Position numbers and translations under genes: made by a program | Source: Clostridiales bacterium | Lineage (GTDB): Bacteria > Bacillota > Clostridia > Oscillospirales > Acutalibacteraceae | Direction: 5' to 3' | Assembly (NCBI GenBank): GCA_012839345.1 | Contig: DUNN01000013.1 | Location: forward strand, 1-64,000 | Length of the DNA stretch: 64,000 bases | In this document: positions 41,250 through 49,854 of the stretch, in pieces | How the letters are laid out: every line of letters starts with the position of its first letter | How positions within the stretch are numbered: the first letter of the stretch is position 1 | The notes under the pieces: model-generated | Told to the model about the DNA's origin: nothing | The model's database searches: none | What the model saw: only the letters and a program-made list of their open reading frames with translations

Positions 41250-41306
41250 AAATCCACTTCCATAAAGCTGCGGGCAAAGCACCTCTGACTTGTTCAGAGG
41301 TGCTTT
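41215..41306 (+). promoter_or_regulatory. Attenuator: competing antiterminator and terminator ahead of the ABC exporter
   Basis: The terminator stem is AAAGCACCTCTGA (41276-41288) with its complement (41294-41306), followed by T7. The 5'-arm core ACCTCTG (41281-41287) also occurs inside the leader peptide gene (41215-41221), so the 3' arm can pair with either copy. A separate 10-bp hairpin (41227-41236 with 41247-41256) covers the leader stop codon. Ribosome position on the leader would decide which fold forms. Confidence 0.75.
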
Positions 41307-41363
41307 TTTTGCGTACCGCACTTTTTTCCGTTCCGATTTGGGTTGCAGGGCGGAGTTTTGAGC

Positions 41364-43232
41364 ATGACAGCAATGATGCAGAAAAGGGATGAATACATGA
41401 AGGGGCAAACTACCAAGAACAAGGGAGCCGGGCTGATCTGGCGCTTCCTAAAGGGAAGCGTATGGCTTTTCGCTGTGGCGTTGGTTTTCTCGATGCTGAA
41501 CACGGCGTTTAACGCCATTACGCCGCAGATTATCCGCTACGCGGTTGATACGGTCATTGGCGGGCAGGCAGCCAGTCTGCCGCAGTGGCTGGCACCGTAT
41601 TTTTCTGTGCAAAAGGCACAGGAAGACCCGGCAAACAGCCTTTTGGCAGCGGCCGCGGCAATTTTGGCCGTGGCGGTTCTGTCCGGAATTTTCAGCTATA
41701 TTAGCCGCGTGGGGCTGGCAAAGGTTTCCGAAACTTTTGTTAAGTCCCTGCGCGACCAGCTTTTTGGTCACATACAGCAGCTTCCGTACGCATGGCATAA
41801 CCAGCACCAGACGGGCGAAATTATTCAGCGCTGCACCTCTGATGTGGATGTCATCCGTAACTTTGTAAGCAACCAGATGCTGGAGGTATTCCGCACGGTA
41901 TTTCTGGTGGTACTGTACTTGGCAATTATGTTTTCCATGAATGTGAAGATTTCGCTGATTGCGCTGGCGTTTATTCCGGTGGTGGCGGCGTATTCGGGGA
42001 TTTTCTACGCCAAAATCGCCAAACGGTTCCGTGCGGCGGACGAGGCGGAGGGCGAACTTTCCTCCACTGTACAGGAAAACCTGACCGGGGTGCGCGTGGT
42101 GCGCGCGTTTGGGCGCGAGCGGTTTGAAATTGACCGGTTTGACGAGCGGAACAACCGCTTCGCAAACATGTGGATCCGTTTGGGCAGCCTGCTCAGCTCG
42201 TACTGGGGAATTGGCGATCTGATTACCGGGCTGCAGATTCTGACGGTGATTGTGGCCGGCGTGCTGGAATCGGTGAATGGCAGCCTGACGCTTGGGGAAT
42301 TTTTGGCGTTTGTGTCGTACAACTCCGCGCTTATCTGGCCGGTGCGCGGCCTGGGGCGGATTTTGTCCGAAATGAGCAAGGCGGGCGTGTCCATCGACCG
42401 TGTCAGCGATATTTTGGATGCCGAGGAGGAGCACGACGCCCCCGGCGCCCTGGAGCCGCCCATGGACGGGGATATCGTGTTTCATCACATCAACTACTGC
42501 TACGAGGGGCAGAAGCCGGTTCTTAAGGATATTGATTTTACCATTCCCGCCGGAACCACGTTTGCGATTCTGGGCGGAACGGGAAGTGGAAAGTCTACAC
42601 TGATGCACCTGCTGGACCGTTTGTATGACCTTCCTCCGGAATGCGGCAGCATTACCGTGGGAGGCGTGGATATTTCCTGCATCCGGCGTTCCTGGCTGCG
42701 CAAAAACATCGGCATGGTGCTGCAGGAGCCGTTCCTGTTTTCCCGCACCATTGAGGAGAACATCCGTGCCACCCGGCCCGGTGCTTCCCGCGAAGAAGTG
42801 CGCGAGGCTGCACGGATTGCCTGTGTGGACGATGCAGTGGACGATTTCGCCAACGGGTACGACACCATTGTGGGCGAGCGCGGCGTGACCCTTTCGGGCG
42901 GGCAGAAGCAGCGTGTGGCGATTGCCCGCATGCTGATGCAGCAGGCGCCCATTATGGTGTTCGACGATTCCCTTTCCGCCGTGGATTCCGAAACCGATGC
43001 GCAGATTCGCGCTGCGCTCAAGGAAAACCTGGGCAAGGCGACCGTGATTTTGATTTCCCACCGGATTACCACGCTGATGCAGGCGGACCGCATTCTGGTG
43101 TTGGATGACGGTCGGATTGCAGAGCTTGGCACCCACGAGGAACTGATTCACCGGGACGGAATTTACAAGCGGATTTATGACATTCAAATGAGCAGTGACG
43201 ACCGGTCGCTGTTGGAACAGGAGGCAGACTGA
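41364..43232 (+). CDS. Heterodimeric ABC exporter subunit with degenerate Walker B (BmrC-like)
   Basis: This is a half-transporter with an N-terminal six-helix domain (about 15-330) and a C-terminal ATPase (Walker A GGTGSGKST, Q-loop LQEPFLFS, signature LSGGQKQR, H-loop ISHR). The residue after Walker B is Asp (IMVFDDSLSAVD) rather than the catalytic Glu, as in the inactive-site partner of heterodimers such as BmrCD and TM287/288. It pairs with the next gene (1-base overlap, TGATG). GGAG lies 8 bases before the ATG at 41364; ATG 41397 with GGGAT is an alternative. Probable substrates are drugs or lipids. Control by the upstream leader is inferred. Confidence 0.92.
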   Translation: MTAMMQKRDEYMKGQTTKNKGAGLIWRFLKGSVWLFAVALVFSMLNTAFNAITPQIIRYAVDTVIGGQAASLPQWLAPYFSVQKAQEDPANSLLAAAAAILAVAVLSGIFSYISRVGLAKVSETFVKSLRDQLFGHIQQLPYAWHNQHQTGEIIQRCTSDVDVIRNFVSNQMLEVFRTVFLVVLYLAIMFSMNVKISLIALAFIPVVAAYSGIFYAKIAKRFRAADEAEGELSSTVQENLTGVRVVRAFGRERFEIDRFDERNNRFANMWIRLGSLLSSYWGIGDLITGLQILTVIVAGVLESVNGSLTLGEFLAFVSYNSALIWPVRGLGRILSEMSKAGVSIDRVSDILDAEEEHDAPGALEPPMDGDIVFHHINYCYEGQKPVLKDIDFTIPAGTTFAILGGTGSGKSTLMHLLDRLYDLPPECGSITVGGVDISCIRRSWLRKNIGMVLQEPFLFSRTIEENIRATRPGASREEVREAARIACVDDAVDDFANGYDTIVGERGVTLSGGQKQRVAIARMLMQQAPIMVFDDSLSAVDSETDAQIRAALKENLGKATVILISHRITTLMQADRILVLDDGRIAELGTHEELIHRDGIYKRIYDIQMSSDDRSLLEQEAD

Positions 43233-45061
43233 TGGGATATGACGAACAGGAATACAGCAAGTCGTTTGACCTGAAAATCTGGAAAAAGATCTTCCCCTAC
43301 CTCAAGCCATACCGCCGGACTCTGTGGATGATTCTGGTGCTCAACCTGTTTTGCGCCACAATGGATATTTTGCTGCCGCTGTTTCAGCGGTACGCCATTG
43401 ATCATTTTATCCAGGCGCGTACGACGCAGGGCCTTGGCTTGTTTGCGGCAGCCTATGTGGCCGTTATTGCGCTGCAGACCATCAGTGTCATTGTGTTTAC
43501 CAGGGGTTCCATGCGGGTGGAAATGAACGCAGCGCGCGACATCAAGCGTGCGTGCTTTGTCCATTTGCAGACGCTGTCGTTTTCCTATTACAACGTGACC
43601 CCGGTGGGCTATATCCTCACCCGGGTAATGAGCGACACCTCCCGGATTTCCAGTTTGGTGGCGTGGAACTTTTTCGACATTGTGTGGTCGGCCGCCTATG
43701 TGTTGGGGGTGTTCGCCGCCATGTTGATGCTGAACGTGCGGCTGGCGCTGATTGTCATTCTGGTGGTTCCGGCTATTGCAATCCTCACGTTTTACTTTCA
43801 GAATCATATTCTGCGCTGGAACCGCAGGGTGCGAAAGATGAACTCCCGCATTACGGGCGCGTTCAACGAGGGCATTATGGGCGCGAAAACGTCCAAAACA
43901 CTGGTCATTGAAAATAAGAACTATGAGGATTTCACGCAGATTTCGCAGGAAATGCGCGTTTCCTCCATCCGCGCCGCGCGGCTGAGCGCTGTTTACATAT
44001 CGCTTGTGCTGCTGATGAGCTCGATTGCCACGGCGTTCGTTCTGGCACGGGGCGGAAGCATGGTGCTGGACCACATGCTTTTGCTGGGCACGCTTTCTGC
44101 GTTTACCACTTACGCGGTTGGAATTTTTGAACCGATTCAGCATTTAGCCAGCAACTTTTCGGACATGATTTCCGTTCAAACCAACATTGAACGCGTCACC
44201 AGCTTGCTGGAAAAGGAGCCGGATATTGTGGATTCGCCGGAGGTGGTGGAAAAATACGGCGATGTGTTCCGTCCCAAACCGGAAAACTGGGAGCCCATCC
44301 GGGGCGACATTGAATTCCGGAACGTCAGCTTCCGGTATCCGGACGGCAACGAAGAGGTGCTCAGCAATTTTAATCTGAGCATTCCGGCGGGTACCACGGT
44401 GGCCATTGTGGGGGAAACCGGAGCGGGAAAGAGTACGCTGGTTAACCTTGCCTGCCGCTTTTTTGAGCCGACCTCGGGGCAGATTCTGATTGACGGCAAG
44501 GATTACCGGGAGCGCAGCCAGCTTTGGCTGCACAGCAACATCGGGTATGTGCTGCAGAACCCGCACCTGTTTTCCGGCACGGTTATGGAAAACATCCGTT
44601 ACGGCCGGCTGACGGCGTCGGATGAGGAGGTGCGGCAGGCGGCGCGGGCTGTTAGTGCGGACACCGTGGTGGAAAAGCTGGAAAACGGCTATGAGAGCAG
44701 TGTGGGCGAGGGCGGCGACCGTCTTTCCACCGGCGAGAAGCAGCTGATTTCCTTTGCGCGCGCCGTGCTGGCCAACCCTCGGATTTTCGTGCTGGACGAG
44801 GCAACCTCCTCCATCGATACGCAGACAGAGCAGTTGATTCAGGCGGCGATTTCGCATCTGCTGAAGGACCGCACCTCGTTTCTGATTGCCCACCGGCTTT
44901 CCACCATCCGACATGCCGACCTGATTTTGGTGGTAAAAGACGGAAAAATTGTGGAGCAGGGCCGCCACGAAGAACTGCTTCGCCGGCGCGGATACTATCA
45001 CACACTGTACAGCCGCCAGTTTGCGGAAGAATCCGCCATGCAGGTGTTAGGCAGCAGTTAA
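43232..45061 (+). CDS. Heterodimeric ABC exporter subunit with catalytic site (BmrD-like)
   Basis: This is the 609-residue partner half-transporter. It has six membrane helices in about 25-330 and an ATPase domain with Walker A GETGAGKST, Q-loop LQNPHLFS, Walker B with catalytic Glu (IFVLDEATSSID) and H-loop IAHR. The signature motif reads LSTGEKQ instead of LSGGQ. That deviation faces the degenerate site of the heterodimer, as expected for this class. It is coupled by TGATG to the first subunit and followed by a terminator. Confidence 0.93.
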   Translation: MGYDEQEYSKSFDLKIWKKIFPYLKPYRRTLWMILVLNLFCATMDILLPLFQRYAIDHFIQARTTQGLGLFAAAYVAVIALQTISVIVFTRGSMRVEMNAARDIKRACFVHLQTLSFSYYNVTPVGYILTRVMSDTSRISSLVAWNFFDIVWSAAYVLGVFAAMLMLNVRLALIVILVVPAIAILTFYFQNHILRWNRRVRKMNSRITGAFNEGIMGAKTSKTLVIENKNYEDFTQISQEMRVSSIRAARLSAVYISLVLLMSSIATAFVLARGGSMVLDHMLLLGTLSAFTTYAVGIFEPIQHLASNFSDMISVQTNIERVTSLLEKEPDIVDSPEVVEKYGDVFRPKPENWEPIRGDIEFRNVSFRYPDGNEEVLSNFNLSIPAGTTVAIVGETGAGKSTLVNLACRFFEPTSGQILIDGKDYRERSQLWLHSNIGYVLQNPHLFSGTVMENIRYGRLTASDEEVRQAARAVSADTVVEKLENGYESSVGEGGDRLSTGEKQLISFARAVLANPRIFVLDEATSSIDTQTEQLIQAAISHLLKDRTSFLIAHRLSTIRHADLILVVKDGKIVEQGRHEELLRRRGYYHTLYSRQFAEESAMQVLGSS

Positions 45062-45122
45062 TGGAAGAGGATGCAAATTGGCCATCGCCGGTTGTTCCGG
45101 CGGTTTCACTGAAAAATTTAAA

Positions 45123-45161
45123 AAAGTGCCGCAAAGGATCGTTTTTCCTTTGAGGCACTTT
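45123..45161 (+). terminator. Terminator of the ABC exporter operon
   Basis: A 16-base arm (45123-45138, small bulge) with 45145-45161, followed by TATTTTT. Confidence 0.9.
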
Positions 45162-45269
45162 ATTTTTATGGCGCATCGGTTCTATCTACCCAGTTGGCTC
45201 AATGCGCCGTGCAGGGACTATAAAAAATCCGGTATAAATGGAAAAGCCTGCGGCGAAACCGCGCTTCTA

Positions 45270-45475
45270 TTTTCACAGAAACAGAATATTAATATAGTAA
45301 AGGCAGGAGAGCCTTCGGGCACGGGATCAAAAATGCACAGACCAAGAACAGAACATGCCGCCGCGGAATTGAAACCGATTCAAACGGGACGCCAGATTTT
45401 ACGGGAACACGCGAAAAGACGGGAAATTACGCTTCTTTCCACCGCGTTTTACCCGTAGAATCTGGATTTTTTATT
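45270..45475 (+). ncRNA. Candidate small RNA or leader with promoter and long terminal hairpin
   Basis: TTTTCA (45270-45275), a 17-base spacer and TATAGT (45293-45298) form a possible promoter. About 150 bases on, a 14-bp stem (45392-45405 with 45452-45465, one wobble), with further pairing inside, is followed by ATTTTTTATT. A 42-codon frame beginning at the ATG in this transcript (MHRPRTEHAA) has no good ribosome site. It could be a free RNA or a leader attenuating the gene at 45673. The rest of 45162-45672 shows no gene. Confidence 0.4.
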
Positions 45476-45672
45476 GCCGTGCACTTCCCTGTGCCGAAAA
45501 TTCGAACAACGAGTTCTGTTCCGCGGCCGGCACTGGCGAATGTCCCTAAATCGGCCGGCATTTTCCGCGGTTGATGGGAAAGGGAGAATTGCCCGCCATA
45601 CATATACTTCGCAATTTGGCAGAGGATTGGCTTTTGATGGGAGAAGATTGACGGTTGGAGGGGATCAGGACA

Positions 45673-45987
45673 ATGACGGAACCAAATCTGATAAAGAAAC
45701 GCAACGCACGGTTTCAAAAGTATCTGCACGACGCAGTGGAGCATTTCCGGCGGGGGGAAGACGACCCCGGTATGAAGGAATTTTTAAGCAGTATGGAAGA
45801 GTTGGAAACCCTAGTGATGCTGGACCAGAATTCCGAGGACCCGAGAATTGATTTTGATCAACTGCTGCCGATGGTGCGCGGGCTTTATTTCTATATGCAG
45901 AATCAGGATATTACCGGAATCACGGATTTGCTGGAATACACGTTAATTCCTCTTTCTCAGGAATGGTTTGAAGGGCGGGAGGACTGA
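45673..45987 (+). CDS. Conserved-looking hypothetical protein, 104 residues
   Basis: An acidic, mostly helical cytoplasmic protein. The N-terminal helix (LIKKRNARFQKYLHDAVEHFRRG) is followed by leucine-rich helices and a C-terminal segment (QNQDITGITDLLEYTLIPLSQEW). No known motif, signal peptide or membrane segment is seen. GGAGG lies 11 bases before the ATG at 45673; an earlier ATG at 45655 overlaps that site. It is a single-gene unit between a possible structured leader and a terminator. Codon use looks like its neighbours, so it is probably a real gene of unknown role. Confidence 0.7.
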   Translation: MTEPNLIKKRNARFQKYLHDAVEHFRRGEDDPGMKEFLSSMEELETLVMLDQNSEDPRIDFDQLLPMVRGLYFYMQNQDITGITDLLEYTLIPLSQEWFEGRED

Positions 45988-46047
45988 TCGCGACCCAGAG
46001 TTGGCCTCCCCCAAAGGGGTGGTGCCGTTCTGAAACAGAGGAACAAG

Positions 46048-46080
46048 GGCGCGGCAAGGGATATTTTCCTTTGCAGCGCC
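46048..46080 (+). terminator. Terminator of the 104-residue protein gene
   Basis: A 13-bp stem (46048-46060 with 46068-46080, two mismatches) followed by TTTCTTTTGG. Confidence 0.8.
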
Positions 46081-46146
46081 TTTCTTTTGGAAAACCGTCG
46101 GGATCTCATTCCGGCAGACCAAGGTTGGCATGAATGTAAGGCGGAA

Positions 46147-46285
46147 TCGACATACAGTAAGGATTATGGTATGATGCTATTAACCAGACAGTGCAGACGC
46201 ACAAGAGCAGGAGATAAGTGCAGAGGATGCCGCCGGCACAGCGGGAAGCGGAACGTTCCGCCAAAGAATTCCTCTGCCTATTTTT
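46147..46285 (+). ncRNA. Candidate small RNA with promoter and terminator
   Basis: TCGACA (46147-46152), a 17-base spacer and TATGAT (46170-46175) would start an RNA near 46182. GCAGAGGA (46220-46227) pairs with 46270-46277, enclosing the perfect palindrome GCGGAACGTTCCGC (46248-46261), and CTATTTTTCC follows. A 23-codon frame (MPPAQREAERSA) lies inside the hairpin without a well-spaced ribosome site. It ends just before the promoter of the ATPase gene. Confidence 0.45.
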
Positions 46286-46294
46286 CCTCATAAC

Positions 46295-46324
46295 TTGACA
46301 TAATCACTGTCATAAGGGTACAAT
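46295..46324 (+). promoter_or_regulatory. Promoter of the DUF815 ATPase gene
   Basis: TTGACA (46295-46300), an 18-base spacer and TACAAT (46319-46324), 48 bases before the ATG. Confidence 0.75.
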
Positions 46325-46372
46325 GTTATTAAGTATAGGCCGATCCGACAAACTGCTGCGGGGGATTATACC

Positions 46373-47617
46373 ATGAATCAAATCAAGTATGCCGCCGGGA
46401 AGCTGGCGTCACTTTCCGTATATAAGGGAATTCTGAACCGTACGGTCCCAAAGGCACTGTACCGGTTGCTGTGGGCCGAAACCGAGCAGGAATTCTTGAA
46501 CGCTTGGGGCAACTTTTTCGCCGTGCTGTGTGAGCGTGGTTACTGCGAAAACCTTGCGGGGTGCATCACCGGGACCGCTCTGTTTGATGAAAACGCGTTT
46601 TCCCTTGCGGCCGCCGCAGGGCAGACGTGCTTTCCGGAATCGCTGATGCAGGCGGTGGAACGCGATCTGCGAATTATTTTGGAGGTGTCTTCCCTCACCC
46701 CGCAGATGCTGCTGGAGGAAAGCCCGTTCGGTGCGCAGGCGGGGCAGCTTGACCTGCCACGCTGGAAAACCGGCGAGCCGGTTGCGGCCCTGCAGGGGGA
46801 TTTGAAGGACTGCATTCCCAAAATGGCGGAGTATTACCGCAGCAACGGCTGCGGCATGTATGCCCGCTACCGCGCGTTTATCTGGCGCGGGCAGAAGATT
46901 GAACCCGTCGCTTACCCGGACAAAACGCGGCTGGCGGACCTGAAAGGGTACGACCTTCCGCGCAGCATGGCAATCGACAATACCTTGGCGTTCCTGCAGG
47001 GGCTGCCTGCGAATAACTGCCTGCTTTACGGGGACCGGGGAACGGGCAAATCTTCCACGGTCAAGGCCATATTGAACGAATATTACACCAAGGGCCTGCG
47101 CGTCATTGAAATGCCGAAGGAATCCCTGATGGACTTCCCGCTTCTGGTCGACCAGATTGCGGGCATTCCCATGAAGTTCATTATTTTTATCGATGATCTT
47201 TCCTTTTCTAAACAAAATGATACCTATGCCGCGCTGAAGGCGGTTCTGGAGGGCGGCCTTGCCGCCCGGCCGGACAATACGCTGATTTACGCGACCTCTA
47301 ACCGCCGCCACCTGGTGCGGGAGACGTTCTCCGACCGGGAGGGTGACGAGCTCCACCGGGGAGATACCATACAGGAAAGCCTGTCCCTTGCGGACCGCTT
47401 CGGGCTTTCCATCCGCTTTACCCTGCCGGATAAAAACGATTATCTGGAAATTGTGCATGAGCTGGCCCGCCAGCGGGAACTGGATATTCCACGCGATGAG
47501 CTGGAACTGGCCGCCGAGCGGTGGGCAACGGAACGCGCGGGCCGTTCCCCGCGCTGTGCAAGGCAGTTTATCGACCATGCGCAGGCCTGCTTGAAAAGCG
47601 GCAGGTCATTAGTTTAA
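46373..47617 (+). CDS. DUF815-family AAA ATPase
   Basis: The 414-residue cytoplasmic protein has an N-terminal helical region of about 200 residues. A AAA core follows with Walker A GDRGTGKSS (about 221), Walker B FIIFIDDLSF, and sensor 1/arginine-finger-like YATSNRRHLVRE. The segment DLKGYDLPRSMAIDNTLAFLQGLPANN is characteristic of DUF815, widespread in bacteria and without a defined function. The C-terminus (AERAGRSPRCARQFIDH) is a lid-like helical domain. It is probably monocistronic, with a lipoprotein gene 120 bases downstream. Confidence 0.9.
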   Translation: MNQIKYAAGKLASLSVYKGILNRTVPKALYRLLWAETEQEFLNAWGNFFAVLCERGYCENLAGCITGTALFDENAFSLAAAAGQTCFPESLMQAVERDLRIILEVSSLTPQMLLEESPFGAQAGQLDLPRWKTGEPVAALQGDLKDCIPKMAEYYRSNGCGMYARYRAFIWRGQKIEPVAYPDKTRLADLKGYDLPRSMAIDNTLAFLQGLPANNCLLYGDRGTGKSSTVKAILNEYYTKGLRVIEMPKESLMDFPLLVDQIAGIPMKFIIFIDDLSFSKQNDTYAALKAVLEGGLAARPDNTLIYATSNRRHLVRETFSDREGDELHRGDTIQESLSLADRFGLSIRFTLPDKNDYLEIVHELARQRELDIPRDELELAAERWATERAGRSPRCARQFIDHAQACLKSGRSLV

Positions 47618-47738
47618 CACGGAATTTTTCTGCAAAACGATCTACCGTTCCTCTTCCGGCAAGGAAAGTGATTCTTACCGAAAGCGTGGCGGTCAGGACG
47701 GAAGAAAACAACGGAACTCTGCGAAAGGATTCATACAT

Positions 47739-48956
47739 ATGCTGAAAAAATTTACGGCGGCGTTTCTGGCCGTATGCATGACCGCGGCGATTTTCGCCGG
47801 GTGCGCTCCCAAAAACGATATTTCCTCCGGTGCCGGGCAGCAGGATTACCCTGTTACCATCGGCACGGTCAGCCTGAACGCTCCGCCAACCGGCGTGGCG
47901 GTACTTTCCCCCAACTTGGCCGACGTCATTCTCTCTTTGGATTATGAAATTATGCTCAAGGCAAAAAGTGCGGACTGCACGCAGAGCGACCTGTCCGTCC
48001 TGCCGAATGTAACTGCGGACGATGCAAAAAAAATCAAAAGCCTGGGGGCCGATCTGGTTTTGACGGACAGTTTCCTAACCGAAAACCAGCTGAAGGCCAT
48101 GGCACAGGAAGGCATTAACGTGCTGAAAATCGACCGCGCAACCAGCCGTGAGGATTTGGACCGCCTTTATTCCCAGGTGGGTGCGGCGCTTAAGGGCGCC
48201 AAAACAGGCTATGAGCGTGGAAAGAAGATTTCCCAAAGTATCTTCCTGACTATCGATGATATCAGCCGCATTATTCCGGAGACCAACGTAGTAACCACCG
48301 TGGCTTACCTGTACGACCTGAACGGCGGGGTGGCTACCGGCGACACGCTGGAGGGAAAGCTGATTGAATCCGCGGGTCTGGTCAACGCCGCCTCCGACGG
48401 GACCGGAAACAAAATGGATTTTGAATCTTTGCTGCGTGCAAATCCCAAATATATTTTCTGCCCCACCGGCTTAAAGGCAAAACTGGCCGCTTCCCCGGAA
48501 TATGCCAAGCTTTCTGCTGTGAAGGAAGGCAAAGTCTATGAAATGGACCCGAACGAAATGCTGCTGCAGGGTCGGGGAATGGTGGAAGCTGTCAGCTATA
48601 TGGCGGGCATTGTTTACCCGGAACTGCTGAAAGGCACGGCACCTACCTCTTCCAGCTCTGGTGATACTTCTTCCTCTTCCGGAACAACTTCCTCTTCGCC
48701 AGAAAGCACCTCCTCCGGTTCTACCACCTACCAGACTTTGAAACGGAACGACCAAGGTGCCGATGTGCTGAAAATGCAGAATCGTCTGCTGGAACTTGGC
48801 TATATGTTTGTGAAGCCGAGCGGCCTTTATGCGCAGGCCACGGAACAGGCGGTTAAGGATTTTCAGCTTTTGAACGGCATGGAGGTAACGGGGATTGCCG
48901 ACCCCAAAACGCTGGAGCTTTTATACTCCGGCAATGCAAAAAAGCGCAACGGATAA
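47739..48956 (+). CDS. Lipoprotein: metal/cobalamin receptor-like domain fused to a peptidoglycan-binding domain
   Basis: The 405-residue protein has a lipobox (FAGC), then a helical-backbone binding domain of the BtuF/siderophore-receptor type (about 35-298; VAVLSPNLADVILSL, VLTDSFLTENQLKAMAQEGINVLKI, LRANPKYIFCP). A Ser/Thr-only linker (about 300-330) leads to a C-terminal PG_binding_1 domain (about 332-400; GADVLKMQNRLLELGY, then TEQAVKDFQLLNGM, VTGIADPKTLELL). Such a fusion would hold the receptor against the cell wall. No permease or ATPase gene is adjacent, so transport is unproven. AAAGGA precedes the ATG. Confidence 0.88.
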   Translation: MLKKFTAAFLAVCMTAAIFAGCAPKNDISSGAGQQDYPVTIGTVSLNAPPTGVAVLSPNLADVILSLDYEIMLKAKSADCTQSDLSVLPNVTADDAKKIKSLGADLVLTDSFLTENQLKAMAQEGINVLKIDRATSREDLDRLYSQVGAALKGAKTGYERGKKISQSIFLTIDDISRIIPETNVVTTVAYLYDLNGGVATGDTLEGKLIESAGLVNAASDGTGNKMDFESLLRANPKYIFCPTGLKAKLAASPEYAKLSAVKEGKVYEMDPNEMLLQGRGMVEAVSYMAGIVYPELLKGTAPTSSSSGDTSSSSGTTSSSPESTSSGSTTYQTLKRNDQGADVLKMQNRLLELGYMFVKPSGLYAQATEQAVKDFQLLNGMEVTGIADPKTLELLYSGNAKKRNG

Positions 48957-48988
48957 ATCGTCCTCCTAATAGATCATCCAGCGCGCGA

Positions 48989-49021
48989 AACGCTCCGCCC
49001 CCCTTTGGGGGACGGAGCGTT
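48989..49021. terminator. Bidirectional terminator between the lipoprotein and the NlpC/P60 gene
   Basis: AACGCTCCG (48989-48997) with its complement (49013-49021), plus inner C/G pairing; TTTTCTTGTTTT follows on the + strand. It closes two converging units. Confidence 0.85.
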
Positions 49022-49038
49022 TTCTTGTTTTGATATCC

Positions 49039-49854
49039 TTAAAAGATACTTCCGATGTATTCAATTTTTTCCGGCAGGTCTGCACGATAGTCGGGGGCGT
49101 TTGGGTCCAAACTGTTGATGACCACCCCGTGGCAGTTATTCCCTGCGGTGGAATGAATGTATTGCTGGTTCCCCAGGTACATGGCGACGTGCCCCGGGAA
49201 AAACAGCAGGTCGCCTTCCTTCATCTTTTCCATTGGGATTTTGTGCATGGGAAATTCCGGCTTCAGGTGTGCGTCGCGGCAGATGAGGATTCCGTTTAGA
49301 AGATACGCCATGGAGCAAAGCCCACTGCAGTCAATGCCGAGCGGGGTCTTACCGCCCCAGCGGTACTGGGTGCCAAGGTACGCGCGCGCGGTATCCGTCA
49401 ATGCACGGCGAAGTGCGGCCTCATCCGACGGATTCCAATCGGTTTTGTATTCCCCCAAAAACGCGCCCCAGGTCCAGCCTTCCCGCCCGTCGCAAAAACG
49501 GACTTTCTTCCAGCCATCCTTTGTTTCACCCGTGGGGCTCAGCAGTGCACCGCGGGTTGCTTCGCCAATCAGGCTGCCCTGTACCTTTGGCTCTGCCAAA
49601 ACATCGACATATGCCTGTAAAACTACCTGCTTTTGGCATGGCTCCCACTGCTTAATAAGCGCTTCGTCCAAGCAGAGGCAGTTCTGTTCCACCCAACCTT
49701 CGTATCGATAGTGGGTGCGCACGAAAAACCAATTCCCCTGCTGCTGCAGAAGCTCGACCTTCATGCCGCAGAGCGCTTCATCCGCAAGTTCCGCGTCCGG
49801 CCTGGGTTCCGCCCGCAGCGGGGCAATGACAGAAGAAATCAGTGCAACTCTCAT
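49039..49854 (-). CDS. Leaderless NlpC/P60 endopeptidase with SH3 domains (YkfC-like)
   Basis: The 271 residues comprise two SH3-like regions (about 5-60 and 75-135) and an NlpC/P60 catalytic domain with Cys176 (GIDCSGLC) and His222 (FFPGHVAMYLG). It lacks a signal peptide, like Bacillus YkfC, which cleaves gamma-D-Glu-L-diamino-acid bonds in imported cell-wall peptides with a free N-terminal L-Ala. It is the last gene of an operon that also contains LD-carboxypeptidase, dipeptide epimerase and oligopeptide importer genes, which supports murein-peptide recycling. Its ATG overlaps the preceding stop codon by one base (TGATG). Confidence 0.92.
   Translation of the reverse strand: MRVALISSVIAPLRAEPRPDAELADEALCGMKVELLQQQGNWFFVRTHYRYEGWVEQNCLCLDEALIKQWEPCQKQVVLQAYVDVLAEPKVQGSLIGEATRGALLSPTGETKDGWKKVRFCDGREGWTWGAFLGEYKTDWNPSDEAALRRALTDTARAYLGTQYRWGGKTPLGIDCSGLCSMAYLLNGILICRDAHLKPEFPMHKIPMEKMKEGDLLFFPGHVAMYLGNQQYIHSTAGNNCHGVVINSLDPNAPDYRADLPEKIEYIGSIF

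Noticed and set aside
41448-43187. 579-codon open frame antisense to the first ABC exporter subunit
   Set aside because: The + strand has clear ABC exporter motifs over the whole length. The antisense frame has no ribosome site, is His/Arg/Gln-rich and resembles no family: a shadow of codon bias.
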